In this document: one piece after another, positions 1 through 7,819 of the stretch | Position numbering within the stretch: the first letter of the stretch is position 1 | Layout of the letters: every line of letters begins with the position of its first letter | Origin: DATJPR01 sp035506295 | Lineage (GTDB): Bacteria > Bacteroidota > Ignavibacteria > UBA10030 > UBA6906 | DNA length: 64,000 nt | Reading direction: 5' to 3' | Assembly: GCA_035506295.1 (NCBI GenBank) | Contig: DATJPR010000098.1 | Span: forward strand, 12,263 to 76,262 | Program-made: the position numbers and the translations under genes | Notes under the pieces: generated by a model | The model's input: the letters and a program-made list of their open reading frames with translations, nothing else | What the model was told of the DNA's origin: nothing | Database searches by the model: none

Positions 1-116
1 TGAAGCGCATTGCGGAATGCGTCGAGCTGGTCCGTGCCGCCTTGCTGTTCGTTCGACTGTTTCACTTTTGGAGCGGCACCCGGGGCCACTGCAATTGCTG
101 GAAGTTCTTGCGCCAT
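1..116 (-). CDS. Partial N-terminus, possible flagellar hook-length protein FliK
   Basis: Only the first 38 codons lie inside the window; the ATG is at 116 and the frame is open to the edge. It starts 4 bases after the stop of the MotE-like gene, so it is the next gene of the flagellar operon. The visible residues (MAQELPAIAVAPGAAPKVKQ and a Gln/Gly-rich stretch) are low-complexity and Ala/Pro-rich, as FliK N-termini often are. In many genomes fliK follows fliJ and the MotE-like gene, so FliK is the best guess from position. No diagnostic domain is visible, so the name is an inference only. Confidence 0.5.
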   Translation of the reverse strand, partial: MAQELPAIAVAPGAAPKVKQSNEQQGGTDQLDAFRNAL

Positions 117-120
117 ACGA

Positions 121-666
121 TCACCTGAATAGTTTCGATGCCCGATCCGGCTGGATCGACGCAATGATTTTGGCTGCTTGCCGTGCCTTCACGTACTTCA
201 ACAGCTCCTTGGTTTCCTCGTCGCTGAGGTTTGCCAGGATCTTTGCGGCGTCCTCCGGAGGCATCGCCTCCAGGAGCTTCGCGCGCGATTTCTGAGTTTT
301 CTCTCTCGTGCTGTCGACTCGCGCCGCCTGCGGCACGGTCGAATCGCTTTGCGAGACGGCCGGAGCGGTCAGCGCCCTGTCGCGCTCCGCGGCAAGCGCC
401 GCGATCAAGACGTTGATGCTGTCCCGGAACATGGCGACACTGTCGATCGCCGCCGGTTTCGGCGTCGCAAGCTCTTCCGGTGTCGGTCCAGCGTATTCCC
501 GCAGGTACTTCGGTGCGTGCGCTATGGCCGTGGAGTCGACAACCGGCGCCATGGTGGCGCTCCCTTTCAGGAGATCCGGCCGCAACATGAGCGTGCCGAA
601 CACCACGATCGCCGACAGAATAAAAGTCGCCGCGATGACCAATATGTAGGGCAGGACGTTTTTCAT
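121..666 (-). CDS. MotE-like flagellar protein with MgtE_N/FliG-like C-terminal domain
   Basis: 181 residues. One N-terminal membrane anchor (about residues 7-29, hydrophobic, preceded by MKN) is followed by a Pro/Ala-rich linker, a predicted helical/coiled region (about 80-130) and a C-terminal domain with PPEDAAKILANLSDEETKEL, which resembles the MgtE intracellular N domain / FliG middle domain repeat. Proteins of this build are annotated MotE or FliG-like and sit next to fliJ/fliK in many flagellar operons; they are thought to act as periplasmic or export-apparatus chaperones. It starts 1 base after the fliJ stop, so it is translated with fliJ. Membership of the family is clear; the exact role in this organism is not. 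Confidence 0.75.
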   Translation of the reverse strand: MKNVLPYILVIAATFILSAIVVFGTLMLRPDLLKGSATMAPVVDSTAIAHAPKYLREYAGPTPEELATPKPAAIDSVAMFRDSINVLIAALAAERDRALTAPAVSQSDSTVPQAARVDSTREKTQKSRAKLLEAMPPEDAAKILANLSDEETKELLKYVKARQAAKIIASIQPDRASKLFR

Positions 667-667
667 T

Positions 668-1102
668 CTACATGCCTATCTTCATCCGTTGTGCCAGGAC
701 GTCGATCACGCGTTGCGCTTTCCTTTCCTTCTCTTTCTCCGCCTCCTCCTTGCGCTTCGTGTCCAGGCTCTCGACCATTTGCCGGGATTTCGACCGCTCC
801 ACGAGCTCGTCGCGTTTGGCGGACTCCTTGTTCTTCACATCGTCCACCGTTTCACCTTGCTGTTCGATCTGCTTGTTGATGCTCTGGATGAACGCCCTGC
901 TGGTCTGCAGGTCGCCGGCACGCGATCGAGTAACCCCCGACGCCTGCGTGAGTGCCGAGTCCTGCGTCTGTTCGAGTTGATCGAGACGCTGTTCTTCCAC
1001 CTCCCGTTTTTGCGCAATGGCCGCCAGCTCGCGCTGGGCGTTCTTTTCCTGGACGACTTTGACTTTCAGGACTGTGGAGAGACCGGTTCCTGAAACGTTC
1101 AT
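668..1102 (-). CDS. fliJ: Flagellar export protein FliJ
   Basis: 144 residues, almost entirely charged amphipathic helix (Glu/Lys/Gln-rich from about residue 15 to 135), the antiparallel coiled-coil architecture of FliJ, which sits in the centre of the FliI hexamer and links the export ATPase to FlhA. Typical FliJ length is about 145-150. The start ATG at 1102 lies 16 bases behind the fliI stop. Sequence identity in FliJ is always weak, so the call rests on helical composition, length and its place directly after fliI. Confidence 0.88.
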   Translation of the reverse strand: MNVSGTGLSTVLKVKVVQEKNAQRELAAIAQKREVEEQRLDQLEQTQDSALTQASGVTRSRAGDLQTSRAFIQSINKQIEQQGETVDDVKNKESAKRDELVERSKSRQMVESLDTKRKEEAEKEKERKAQRVIDVLAQRMKIGM

Positions 1103-1118
1103 AATGCCGGTTCCTGAA

Positions 1119-2489
1119 TTATGCTGCGATCATCATATGTTCAAGCCGGGCGACGCTCTGGCCGAAGTCCGCGTGTTCCGTGGACGGCTGGCGGAGAAAT
1201 GTCCGGATGGATTCCCAATTCTTCAGCGCCTCGTCGATCCGGGGATTTGATCCACGGACGTAGGCGCCGATGTTGATCAGATCTTCCGCTTCGCGGTACG
1301 TCGCCATCATATCCAGCAACCGATGGGCCGCCCTGCGGTGTTCCTCCGTCGTAATCCCGCTCATGACACGGCTGACGCTTTCGAGCACATCGACGGCGGG
1401 ATAGTGTCCCGCGGACGCAAGCCGGCGGGAGAGAACGATATGCCCGTCCAGAATCGATCGCACGGCATCGGCGACGGGCTCGGTCATGTCATCGCCTTCG
1501 ACGAGCACCGTGTAGAGCCCGGTGATGCTGCCGATTTTGCTGTTGCCGGCGCGCTCGAGAAGTTTCGGCAGCATGGCAAACACCGACGGGGTGTAGCCTT
1601 TCGTCGTCGGCGGTTCACCGATCGCGAGCCCGACTTCCCGCTGCGCCATGGCAAAGCGCGTGACGGAATCCATCATCATCATCACATTTTTCCCGTGATC
1701 GCGGAAGTACTCGGCGATCGTCGTCGCCATGAAGGCCGCCTTCAGGCGGATCAGCGGCGCCTGGTCGCTCGTCGCCACGACCACGACGGATCGGGCCAGC
1801 CCCTCCACGCCCAGCTCGGAATCGATGAATTCCGCGACTTCGCGTCCCCGTTCTCCCACCAGCGCAATCACGTTGACATCTGCTGACGTGTTGCGGGCGA
1901 TCATCCCCAGCGTCACGCTTTTTCCGACGCCGCTGCCCGCGAAGATGCCGACTCGCTGCCCTTTGCCGCAGGTGAGCAGAGCATCGATCGCTCGAATGCC
2001 GGTGCCGACGGGTTCGGCGATACGCTTGCGTTCCAGGGGGTTCGGTGGCGGACTGTAGATTGAGCGGACTTCCTGCGTCACGAGCGGCCCTTTGCCGTCG
2101 AGCGGACGGCCGAGACCGTCGAGGACGCGCCCCAGCAGTTCATCGCCGACATTGACGGACAGCGCCCTGTTGGTGGCCACAATCTCGCTCCCCGGCCCGA
2201 CCCGTGTGGCTTCCCCGAGGATCATGGAGAGGACGCGATTATCGCGGAAGCCCACCACCTCCGACATCACCGCGTCCTCTCCTTCCTTGGATTTGATAAT
2301 GCAGACGTCCCCGAGGGAACAGTTCGGCCCGATGGACTCGATGACGAGACCGATCACCTGCGTCACCTTTCCGTTGACCTTCACAAGGTCGACCTGCTGC
2401 AGGCGCGTGAGGTAGTTCCGGAGACCGTCCGAAGCGATCTCCGGCGAATCCAGTGTCTCTGCATCCGTGATCATGCCCTGCGTGTTCAC
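1119..2489 (-). CDS. fliI: Flagellum-specific export ATPase FliI
   Basis: 456 residues from the chosen GTG start. F1-type ATPase: the P-loop GSGVGKS is at about 185-191 and the catalytic Glu region LVGERGREVAEF at about 210-221, with the family signature RERGNSK-like segment ERAGNSKIGSITG further on. It energises and unfolds cargo at the cytoplasmic face of the flagellar type III export gate with FliH and FliJ. The start is GTG at 2489, because an AGGTG ribosome site lies 5 bases upstream and the GTG overlaps the fliH stop as GTGA; a downstream ATG at 2474 has only a weak site. Longer upstream in-frame codons run through fliH and are not used. Confidence 0.97.
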   Translation of the reverse strand: MNTQGMITDAETLDSPEIASDGLRNYLTRLQQVDLVKVNGKVTQVIGLVIESIGPNCSLGDVCIIKSKEGEDAVMSEVVGFRDNRVLSMILGEATRVGPGSEIVATNRALSVNVGDELLGRVLDGLGRPLDGKGPLVTQEVRSIYSPPPNPLERKRIAEPVGTGIRAIDALLTCGKGQRVGIFAGSGVGKSVTLGMIARNTSADVNVIALVGERGREVAEFIDSELGVEGLARSVVVVATSDQAPLIRLKAAFMATTIAEYFRDHGKNVMMMMDSVTRFAMAQREVGLAIGEPPTTKGYTPSVFAMLPKLLERAGNSKIGSITGLYTVLVEGDDMTEPVADAVRSILDGHIVLSRRLASAGHYPAVDVLESVSRVMSGITTEEHRRAAHRLLDMMATYREAEDLINIGAYVRGSNPRIDEALKNWESIRTFLRQPSTEHADFGQSVARLEHMMIAA

Positions 2490-3154
2490 GCGATCACCTG
2501 TCCGAAGAGCGCTGCTTCGATCTGTTCGAGTTGCGTGAAGACCCGTGCGTCCACTGTGCCGGACGACGTTTCGAGAATGCATCCGCCGGGTTCGATCTTG
2601 TCGTCCGATTCGATGACGATGTCGCGCACGGACTGGGAATTCGCCATGATCTCCGACTTGTTGCTCCGGACCATCGCCTCGTCCCGCGGGTTGACGCGGA
2701 GTTTCAGCGATTCAACTCCGACCACTCTGCGGATCCCCTCCTGGATCTGGCGCAGCACAATTTCATCGTCGATGGTGACTTCGTGCTTGACAACCCTGCC
2801 CGCGATCGCGATGGCAAAACGGAAGGCCTCCTGTTCCAGCCGGGCGGTGAGTTTCGCCTGCTCGCCCGCCAGCGATTGAAGGAACTGCCCGATGCGCTTC
2901 CGCTCGTCGGCCATGCGCTGCTCCGCGATGGATCCCGCAGCCTTCCTTCCTTCCTCCATGCCGTTCTGATAGCCACGCTGATATTCGTCCGCCAGAAGCG
3001 CCTGCACGTTTTCGGGCTGAAACGAAGGAGCTTCGGGTTCCTGCATCACGCGCTGGTCATCCCGCGGCGAAAGGTCGATGGACTCGATGTCCGGGAGCGG
3101 CGAGCTGAGCCGCAATCTGCCGAGCCGGCCTGCGAGTTTGATGACTTCAGACAA
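2486..3154 (-). CDS. fliH: Flagellar export regulator FliH
   Basis: 222 residues. The N-terminal half is divergent; the middle contains the glycine-zipper-like/charged helix (YQRGYQNGMEEGRKAAG, about 75-92 from the track-independent start) and the C-terminal half has the FliH/HrpE fold with VKHEVTIDDEIVLRQIQEG. FliH dimers bind FliI and tether it to the C-ring. I place the start at TTG 3154: a strong GGAGG lies 6 bases upstream and the start overlaps the fliG stop by 8 bases. No suitable ATG occurs before the conserved region except one far inside fliG. Use of a TTG start suggests translation tuned to fliG. Confidence 0.92.
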   Translation of the reverse strand: MSEVIKLAGRLGRLRLSSPLPDIESIDLSPRDDQRVMQEPEAPSFQPENVQALLADEYQRGYQNGMEEGRKAAGSIAEQRMADERKRIGQFLQSLAGEQAKLTARLEQEAFRFAIAIAGRVVKHEVTIDDEIVLRQIQEGIRRVVGVESLKLRVNPRDEAMVRSNKSEIMANSQSVRDIVIESDDKIEPGGCILETSSGTVDARVFTQLEQIEAALFGQVIA

Positions 3155-4181
3155 AGACTTCCTCCGTTCCTCCGCGACCGGCGACCACAATCTCGCCCTG
3201 GTCTTCGAGCTGTTTCACGATTTCGACGATACGCGTTTGCGCCCCTTCCACTTCTTTCAACCGGACCGGCCCCATGTATTGCAGCTCTTCCTGGAGCAGC
3301 TCGCGCGCCCGTTCGCTCATGTTCTGGAAGATCTTCTGTTTCAGCTTCTCGTCCACGACCTTCAACGAGAGGGCAAGTTCCTTCTTGTCCACTTCCCTGA
3401 GGATCCGCTGGATGCCGCGGTCGTCGACGTACAGCAGGTCTTCGAACAGGAACATCAGGCGTTTGATCTCTCCGGCAAGCTGCGGGTCGTGCTGTTCGAT
3501 GTTTTCGAGAATAACTTTCGCCGTGGCGTTGTTGCATTTGTTCAACACGGCAGCCATGGCTTTAGCGCCACCCATGACGCTCAGGCTCTGGCTGATCTCG
3601 GATTTCGCGATCTCTTCGACGACATCCTCGACCTCCGCCAGCAGTTGCGGCGATACCTTGCCGAGCGTGGCCATCCGATAGCTCACCGTGTGGCGCAGCT
3701 CGTCCGGGAATTCTGTCAGGACCTGGGCGGTCTGATCGGGCGAAAGATTCGAGAGGATCAACGCTATCGTCTGCGGATGTTCTTTCTGCAGGAAGCTCGC
3801 GAGTTGCTGCCCGTCTGCCTTCTTGAGAATCCCGAACCCCTTGACGTGCGTGAGGGCTTTGACCTTCTCGAGAATGTCCGTCGCCCGTGAGAACCCGAGG
3901 GAGCTTTCGAGCAAACGCTGTGCGTAGTCCAACCCGCCCTGAATGATGAACTCCTCGGCCGTGATCATCTGGTGGAATTCCTCGATGACCCGGTCCACCT
4001 TCGCGGAATGGATCCCCTTGATGTTGGAGATCTCGACCGTGAGGTTTTCAATTTCTTCCTGGGAGAGCTCGCGCATGACCTTCGTGGCGGTCTCGACATC
4101 CAGGGAAAGGACAAGGAGCGCCGCCTTCTGTTTCGACGACAGCCGATCATTTTGCGTGGTCGCAACTCTCTGATCTGCCAT
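3147..4181 (-). CDS. fliG: Flagellar motor switch protein FliG
   Basis: 344 residues, the standard length. It forms the top of the C-ring, binds FliF through its N-domain, FliM through the middle domain and carries torque with its C-domain. Visible marks: EHPQTIALIL at 134-143 (the FliM-binding EHPQ motif), the hydrophobic armadillo-type repeats, and a charged C-terminal torque region from about 275 (DRGIQRILREVDKKELALSL). Starts 6 bases after the fliF stop and overlaps fliH by 8 bases. Confidence 0.98.
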   Translation of the reverse strand: MADQRVATTQNDRLSSKQKAALLVLSLDVETATKVMRELSQEEIENLTVEISNIKGIHSAKVDRVIEEFHQMITAEEFIIQGGLDYAQRLLESSLGFSRATDILEKVKALTHVKGFGILKKADGQQLASFLQKEHPQTIALILSNLSPDQTAQVLTEFPDELRHTVSYRMATLGKVSPQLLAEVEDVVEEIAKSEISQSLSVMGGAKAMAAVLNKCNNATAKVILENIEQHDPQLAGEIKRLMFLFEDLLYVDDRGIQRILREVDKKELALSLKVVDEKLKQKIFQNMSERARELLQEELQYMGPVRLKEVEGAQTRIVEIVKQLEDQGEIVVAGRGGTEEVFV

Positions 4182-4187
4182 GGGGCA

Positions 4188-5738
4188 TCAATCCTCAGCA
4201 AGCCAAACTTTGAGCAGCCGCGAAGTCTCTGCCGGTTTCTCGCGGATGTAATCGGTGACCCGTTCGCGCCGCTGTGCCCGGAGCAGCGCTTCCTCGGAAA
4301 CCTCGGCCTCGATCGGGGGAAGCTCGGGGATTTCCTTCTTGGCTCTGACGGCGGCCGCGGCACTCATTTGCAGCTGTTCGAGCTCCGTGGGGACGCCCGG
4401 GAGCCGGACGCGGACGCGGTTCAAGAGTGACCGGAGAATGAACACGCCGCCGAGCATCGCGCCGATCACAAACAGCTTGACCGCCCAGCCGTACCAGTCG
4501 GATGAGGGGGTCTGCTTGTAGACGAGGTCTTGTTCGCCGCCGCCGTTGGCGCCGAACGACAGGTTCGTGACGCTTACCTCGTCGTTTCTCCCCGGGTTGA
4601 AACCCACGCTCTTCTTCACGAGGTCCGTCAGCTTGTTCATTTCATCCTGCGGCCGCGCCACGTACTCGATCACCTTCTCGCCGCCCTTGTCGGAGGACTT
4701 CGGGACGCCGTTGACCACCGCCGCGACCGAGAGACGCTTGATGTTCCCGAGGCTCTCGGCAATGTGCTCGACGGTCTTGTTCACTTCATAGTTCGTGACC
4801 GAGCTCGTCTTGGTGGCCGGGCCGGTGGAATCGGACTGCGGCGTCTTCTCTTCCTGGATCTGTTCGCTCCGGATGGCGGTGTTCTCCGGATCGTATTGCT
4901 CCATGGTCTTCTCGACCTGGCTGAAATCAAGATCGGCGGTCACCTGCACGAGGGCGTTGCCGGACCCCACGACGCTCTCGAGCAGCGATTGCGCCTTCGA
5001 GGCGAGATACGATTCGACCTGGTGCTGGAGCTCGTACTGGGTCGAGGTCGTCGCGGCCAGGGAATTGCTCTTGTTCTCCGAGAGCAGGACCCCGCGGGAA
5101 TCGAGGATCGTCACATTGTCGGCATCAAGCCCTTCGATGCTGCTGGCAACAAGGTGCGCGATACCCTTGACGGACTCCTGACGCAGCGGCTGTCCGGATT
5201 TCAATTTGAGGACCACCGAAGCGGTGGCCGGTTTCTCGTCTTCCTTGAAAAGCGCCTTCTCGGGGACCACGAGGTGCACGCGCGCGGCTTCAACTTCGTC
5301 GATCTGCAGGATCGTCCGCGCCAGCTCGCCTTCAAGCGCGCGCCGGTAGTTGATTTTCTGGACGAAGTCCGAGACGCCCAGGTTTGTACGGTCAAACAGC
5401 TCATACCCGATGATGCTCGACTGGGGAAGCCCTTCCCCGGCGAGAGACAGGCGCATGTCGTACACCTGTTCTTTGGGGATCAGGACGGATTTCCCTCCGT
5501 CTTCCAGCTGATAGGGGATGGATTTCTCACGAAGCTTCTCGACGATCTTCGAGGCATCCTGCTCGTTCAGGTTGCTGAAAAGCGTCGCATAGGTCGGGCG
5601 ATTGACGAAGGAGACGAGAGCGAGGATCCCCGCGACGACGGCGACGGCCACTCCCGCAAGGGTGGCTTTCTGTCCGAGCGTGAGGCGGCGGAAGAACTGC
5701 GTCACTTGTTCCGTGGGCTGGTTCTGGGCTGGTGCCAT
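4188..5738 (-). CDS. fliF: Flagellar MS-ring protein FliF
   Basis: 516 residues, slightly short against the usual 540-570. Two membrane helices (about 22-47 and 418-440) bracket a large periplasmic part containing the secretin/YscJ-like ring-building domain (LNEQDASKIVEKLREKSIPY, and the EGELARTILQIDEVEAARVH region). The cytoplasmic tail ends in ETSRLLKVWLAED, the conserved FliG-binding peptide. It starts 4 bases behind the fliE stop. Forms the MS ring in the inner membrane, the base for assembly of switch and export apparatus. Confidence 0.98.
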   Translation of the reverse strand: MAPAQNQPTEQVTQFFRRLTLGQKATLAGVAVAVVAGILALVSFVNRPTYATLFSNLNEQDASKIVEKLREKSIPYQLEDGGKSVLIPKEQVYDMRLSLAGEGLPQSSIIGYELFDRTNLGVSDFVQKINYRRALEGELARTILQIDEVEAARVHLVVPEKALFKEDEKPATASVVLKLKSGQPLRQESVKGIAHLVASSIEGLDADNVTILDSRGVLLSENKSNSLAATTSTQYELQHQVESYLASKAQSLLESVVGSGNALVQVTADLDFSQVEKTMEQYDPENTAIRSEQIQEEKTPQSDSTGPATKTSSVTNYEVNKTVEHIAESLGNIKRLSVAAVVNGVPKSSDKGGEKVIEYVARPQDEMNKLTDLVKKSVGFNPGRNDEVSVTNLSFGANGGGEQDLVYKQTPSSDWYGWAVKLFVIGAMLGGVFILRSLLNRVRVRLPGVPTELEQLQMSAAAAVRAKKEIPELPPIEAEVSEEALLRAQRRERVTDYIREKPAETSRLLKVWLAED

Positions 5739-5742
5739 GGCA

Positions 5743-6045
5743 TTACACCTGGATTCTCATGAGCTCCTGGTACGCGCTGATGGCTTTGTTGCGGATTTCC
5801 ATCAGCAGGTCGAAACTGGTCTTTGCCTTCTCCGCCGCGATCATCACGTCATGGAGATCGACATCCTTGCCGTCGATCATCTGGTTGACGGCCCTGTCGG
5901 CCTCCGTCTGGAGGTTGTTCACGTCCTTCACCGCCTGATTGAGCGTCTCACCGAACGACACGGTGGCGTCCCGCGCCGTCTTTTCGGCCGACTTCTTCTC
6001 CAGGCCGACCGTCGGCAACAAGGTAAGGGCTTGATCAATCTTCAT
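5743..6045 (-). CDS. fliE: Flagellar hook-basal body protein FliE
   Basis: 100 residues, typical FliE length. The conserved C-terminal block DVDLHDVMIAAEKAKTSFDL followed by EIRNKAISAYQELMRIQV is the family signature; FliE joins the MS ring to the proximal rod and is an early export substrate. Only 2 bases separate its start from the stop of the unknown 97-residue gene upstream, and fliF follows after 4 bases. Confidence 0.97.
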   Translation of the reverse strand: MKIDQALTLLPTVGLEKKSAEKTARDATVSFGETLNQAVKDVNNLQTEADRAVNQMIDGKDVDLHDVMIAAEKAKTSFDLLMEIRNKAISAYQELMRIQV

Positions 6046-6047
6046 TG

Positions 6048-6341
6048 CTATACCTTTCGGTCAATCATCGATCCGGTCTGAACAGGACCACCGGAGAGCC
6101 CGCGCGGGGAATACGTCACATGGGCAGCGATGTCCGGCGATGATTCGGGGAACAAGGCTGCGAAGTAGTCCTTCTCCTCCGGCGTCACGACCGCGTCGGC
6201 TGCTTGCGCCGTCTTCGCCGTTGCAGGCGTGAACGTTTCGGGTTTGAGAGCCGGAAACTTCTCTCCGCCTTTGATGACCCGCTGCTTCGCCGTTTCCGTT
6301 TGCTGCAGGGTGATCGTCGGGTCCAGTCCTCGGATATCCAT
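6048..6341 (-). CDS. Uncharacterised protein between flgC and fliE
   Basis: 97 residues, tightly packed between flgC (2-base gap) and fliE (2-base gap), so certainly translated with the rod genes. No membrane helix, signal peptide, cysteine or known motif is apparent. The N-terminus (MDIRGLDPTITLQQTETAKQ) looks amphipathic and the rest is Ala/Pro/Thr-rich with a short acidic/hydrophobic stretch (EEKDYFAALFP, about 55-65). The absence of a cleavable signal and location among rod parts fits an export substrate, export chaperone or rod accessory protein. I do not recognise a family. Confidence 0.8.
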   Translation of the reverse strand: MDIRGLDPTITLQQTETAKQRVIKGGEKFPALKPETFTPATAKTAQAADAVVTPEEKDYFAALFPESSPDIAAHVTYSPRGLSGGPVQTGSMIDRKV

Positions 6342-6343
6342 AG

Positions 6344-6841
6344 CTAAATCTCCAGAGAATCTTTTGCCATTGTTTTCGCTGCGCCGATCGCCGTGGTGTT
6401 TGCCTCAAAGGAACGCGACGTCGCAATCATGTTGACCATTTCTGTGACCACATTAACATTCGGCATGGCCACGTAGCCGTTGGCGTCCGCATCCGGGTTG
6501 CCGGGATCATACACGACACGTGGCGGAGTCTTGTCTTCCGATTCCGTCGCGGTGATGCCTGCCGAAACGGTCTTCGCATCGGTGACGGTGAAGGGGCCGC
6601 CGCTCAAATGATTGCTGTCCGTGGTCGCGAGCTTAAGGCCCGCCTGCTTCATCACGCTGGCAAAGACCTGCACGGCGCGCGATTTGAACGTCACCACTTT
6701 CCTCCGGTACGGCGTCCCTGCGGCGGTCTTTGTCGTCTCCGCGTTCGCCAGGTTCTCCGCGATGGCGTTCATGCGCTTGCGCTGGGCACTGAGCCCGGCC
6801 GCGCTGATGTCGAGGCCGGTGAAGACGGTATCGATTTTCAT
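6344..6841 (-). CDS. flgC: Flagellar proximal rod protein FlgC
   Basis: 165 residues. FlgC is a proximal rod subunit. The N-terminal rod motif GLDISAAGLSAQRKRMNAIA with AENLANAETT, the central YVAMPNVNVVTEMVNMI block and the C-terminal SRSFEANTTAIGAAKTM coiled segment are all present. The ATG at 6841 overlaps the flgB stop as ATGA, which settles the start; the longer open frame upstream is a shadow of flgB. Confidence 0.98.
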   Translation of the reverse strand: MKIDTVFTGLDISAAGLSAQRKRMNAIAENLANAETTKTAAGTPYRRKVVTFKSRAVQVFASVMKQAGLKLATTDSNHLSGGPFTVTDAKTVSAGITATESEDKTPPRVVYDPGNPDADANGYVAMPNVNVVTEMVNMIATSRSFEANTTAIGAAKTMAKDSLEI

Positions 6842-7257
6842 TGGGTCCCCCGAATGCTCTTTTCGAGCGCCTGGAACGCCTGACCGGCAAGTCGCGATGC
6901 GAACTTGTACCGGATCTGATTCTTCGCCAGCTCGCTCATTTCCTGATCGATGTCGACGCCGTTGACGCCGCTCGCAAGCCCGTCGCCGTTCGGCGCCTTC
7001 ACGTCTTCCACGTACGGCCGGGCGTCGGTCGCCGACGACACGCCAATCGGGATGTGCCGCGCATCGGTAGTGGTTCCACGCAGGGAAAGCTGCTCCCCAT
7101 CCTCCGACGAGAGTTGCTCTTCGAAATTCACCTGCTTGGGGATGTAATCGGCGGTTCCGACGTTCGCGATATTGGCGGCGATGGTCTTGTGCCGGAGAGC
7201 GTAGGCGCCCAGCGCCCTTCCAAGGGCTGGAATGGTGGTGAGATCGAACAACTTCAT
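6838..7257 (-). CDS. flgB: Flagellar proximal rod protein FlgB
   Basis: 139 residues. Rod subunit with the N-terminal motif RHKTIAANIANVGTADYIPK and the C-terminal VDIDQEMSELAKNQIRYKF helix, both diagnostic for FlgB. It is the first classical gene of the basal-body operon. A ribosome site is weak (GCAAGTCATC before the ATG). Its mRNA probably begins at the sigma-54 promoter 7721-7735, giving a leader of about 450 bases that holds a 53-codon ORF and a 13-bp stem-loop. Confidence 0.97.
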   Translation of the reverse strand: MKLFDLTTIPALGRALGAYALRHKTIAANIANVGTADYIPKQVNFEEQLSSEDGEQLSLRGTTTDARHIPIGVSSATDARPYVEDVKAPNGDGLASGVNGVDIDQEMSELAKNQIRYKFASRLAGQAFQALEKSIRGTQ

Positions 7258-7436
7258 GATGACTTGCAGCGGCGAGTATGCTGCGCCGTCCCACTTGTGT
7301 GAACGTGCGTCCGTGCGGTGATTTTTCAGCGGTAGGCAGCCTCCGTGTACCGTCCCGCACCCCCTTTAGAGGGAGCTCCTGTCTCCAGTGCGTGCGCCGG
7401 GGAGCTGGTGTCCCCTGCCCGAGCGCCGTAGTCGGC

Positions 7437-7476
7437 GGACGAATGTCGGAAGGAATCGTTCGACCGACATTCGTCC
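7437..7476. repeat. Perfect 13-bp inverted repeat in the flgB leader
   Basis: The arms GGACGAATGTCGG (7437-7449) and CCGACATTCGTCC (7464-7476) are perfectly complementary around a 14-base loop. It lies in the leader between the small ORF (stop at 7514) and flgB. In the minus-strand transcript no U-run follows, so it is not a classical terminator; it could protect or attenuate the downstream message or be a protein-binding operator. The remaining sequence from 7258 to 7436 shows no gene or clear promoter. Confidence 0.7.
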
Positions 7477-7513
7477 TCTCTTCCCGCTTACAGGCTCAGT
7501 GATTCACGCGCTG

Positions 7514-7675
7514 TCATATTCCCAGTGTGTCCTCTTCCCAAGTGGGACGGACAGATTCGCGCTCTTTTCCCTTCTTATTCTTCGTCGCCACCGCAAAAGC
7601 TGTGAGGAGAGTTGCCACGATGCTTGCGGCCAGGGCAAAACGGCCGGCATTACGGAGGATCGGTTGATAGTTCAT
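7514..7675 (-). CDS. Candidate 53-residue single-span membrane protein
   Basis: An ATG at 7675 opens 53 codons ending in TGA at 7514. The product has one hydrophobic helix (about 13-31: RFALAASIVATLLTAFAVA) followed by a Lys/Arg/Glu-rich tail (ATKNKKGKERE) and a short acidic end, an organised build for such a short frame. It begins about 34 bases behind the predicted sigma-54 start point near 7709. The only purine-rich ribosome-site candidate (GAGGGG) is 14 bases upstream, which is far. No family recognised; real expression is unproven. Confidence 0.42.
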   Translation of the reverse strand: MNYQPILRNAGRFALAASIVATLLTAFAVATKNKKGKERESVRPTWEEDTLGI

Positions 7676-7720
7676 ACGATTCGAAGTTGCCCCTCGGGAA
7701 TTGTGTTGAATCGTAACAGA

Positions 7721-7735
7721 GCAAGTGCGGTGCCA
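7721..7735 (-). promoter_or_regulatory. Sigma-54 (RpoN) -24/-12 promoter of the flagellar operon
   Basis: On the minus strand the sequence is TGGCACCGCACTTGC: TGGCAC, five bases, TTGC, a perfect match to the -24/-12 consensus with correct GG-to-GC spacing. Transcription would start near 7709 and run into the small ORF and flgB. It sits in the intergenic region before the operon, where a promoter is expected. Confidence 0.85.
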
Positions 7736-7819
7736 TTCCCGTGAAGCCTATTCTTGGTCCTTTGAAGAATGAACAAATGCTCCGTCTCTCCGTTCTGGCT
7801 AATATGCATCAGGTGGGGA

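Noticed and set aside
1323..1886. Long open frame on the + strand opposite fliI, with a run of His codons
   Set aside because: It is antisense to a highly conserved gene, has low-complexity Arg/His composition typical of shadow frames in GC-rich DNA, and no ribosome site.
6344..7360. 338-codon frame covering flgC and flgB
   Set aside because: The upstream part is the shadow of flgB; flgC starts at 6841 with an ATGA overlap.
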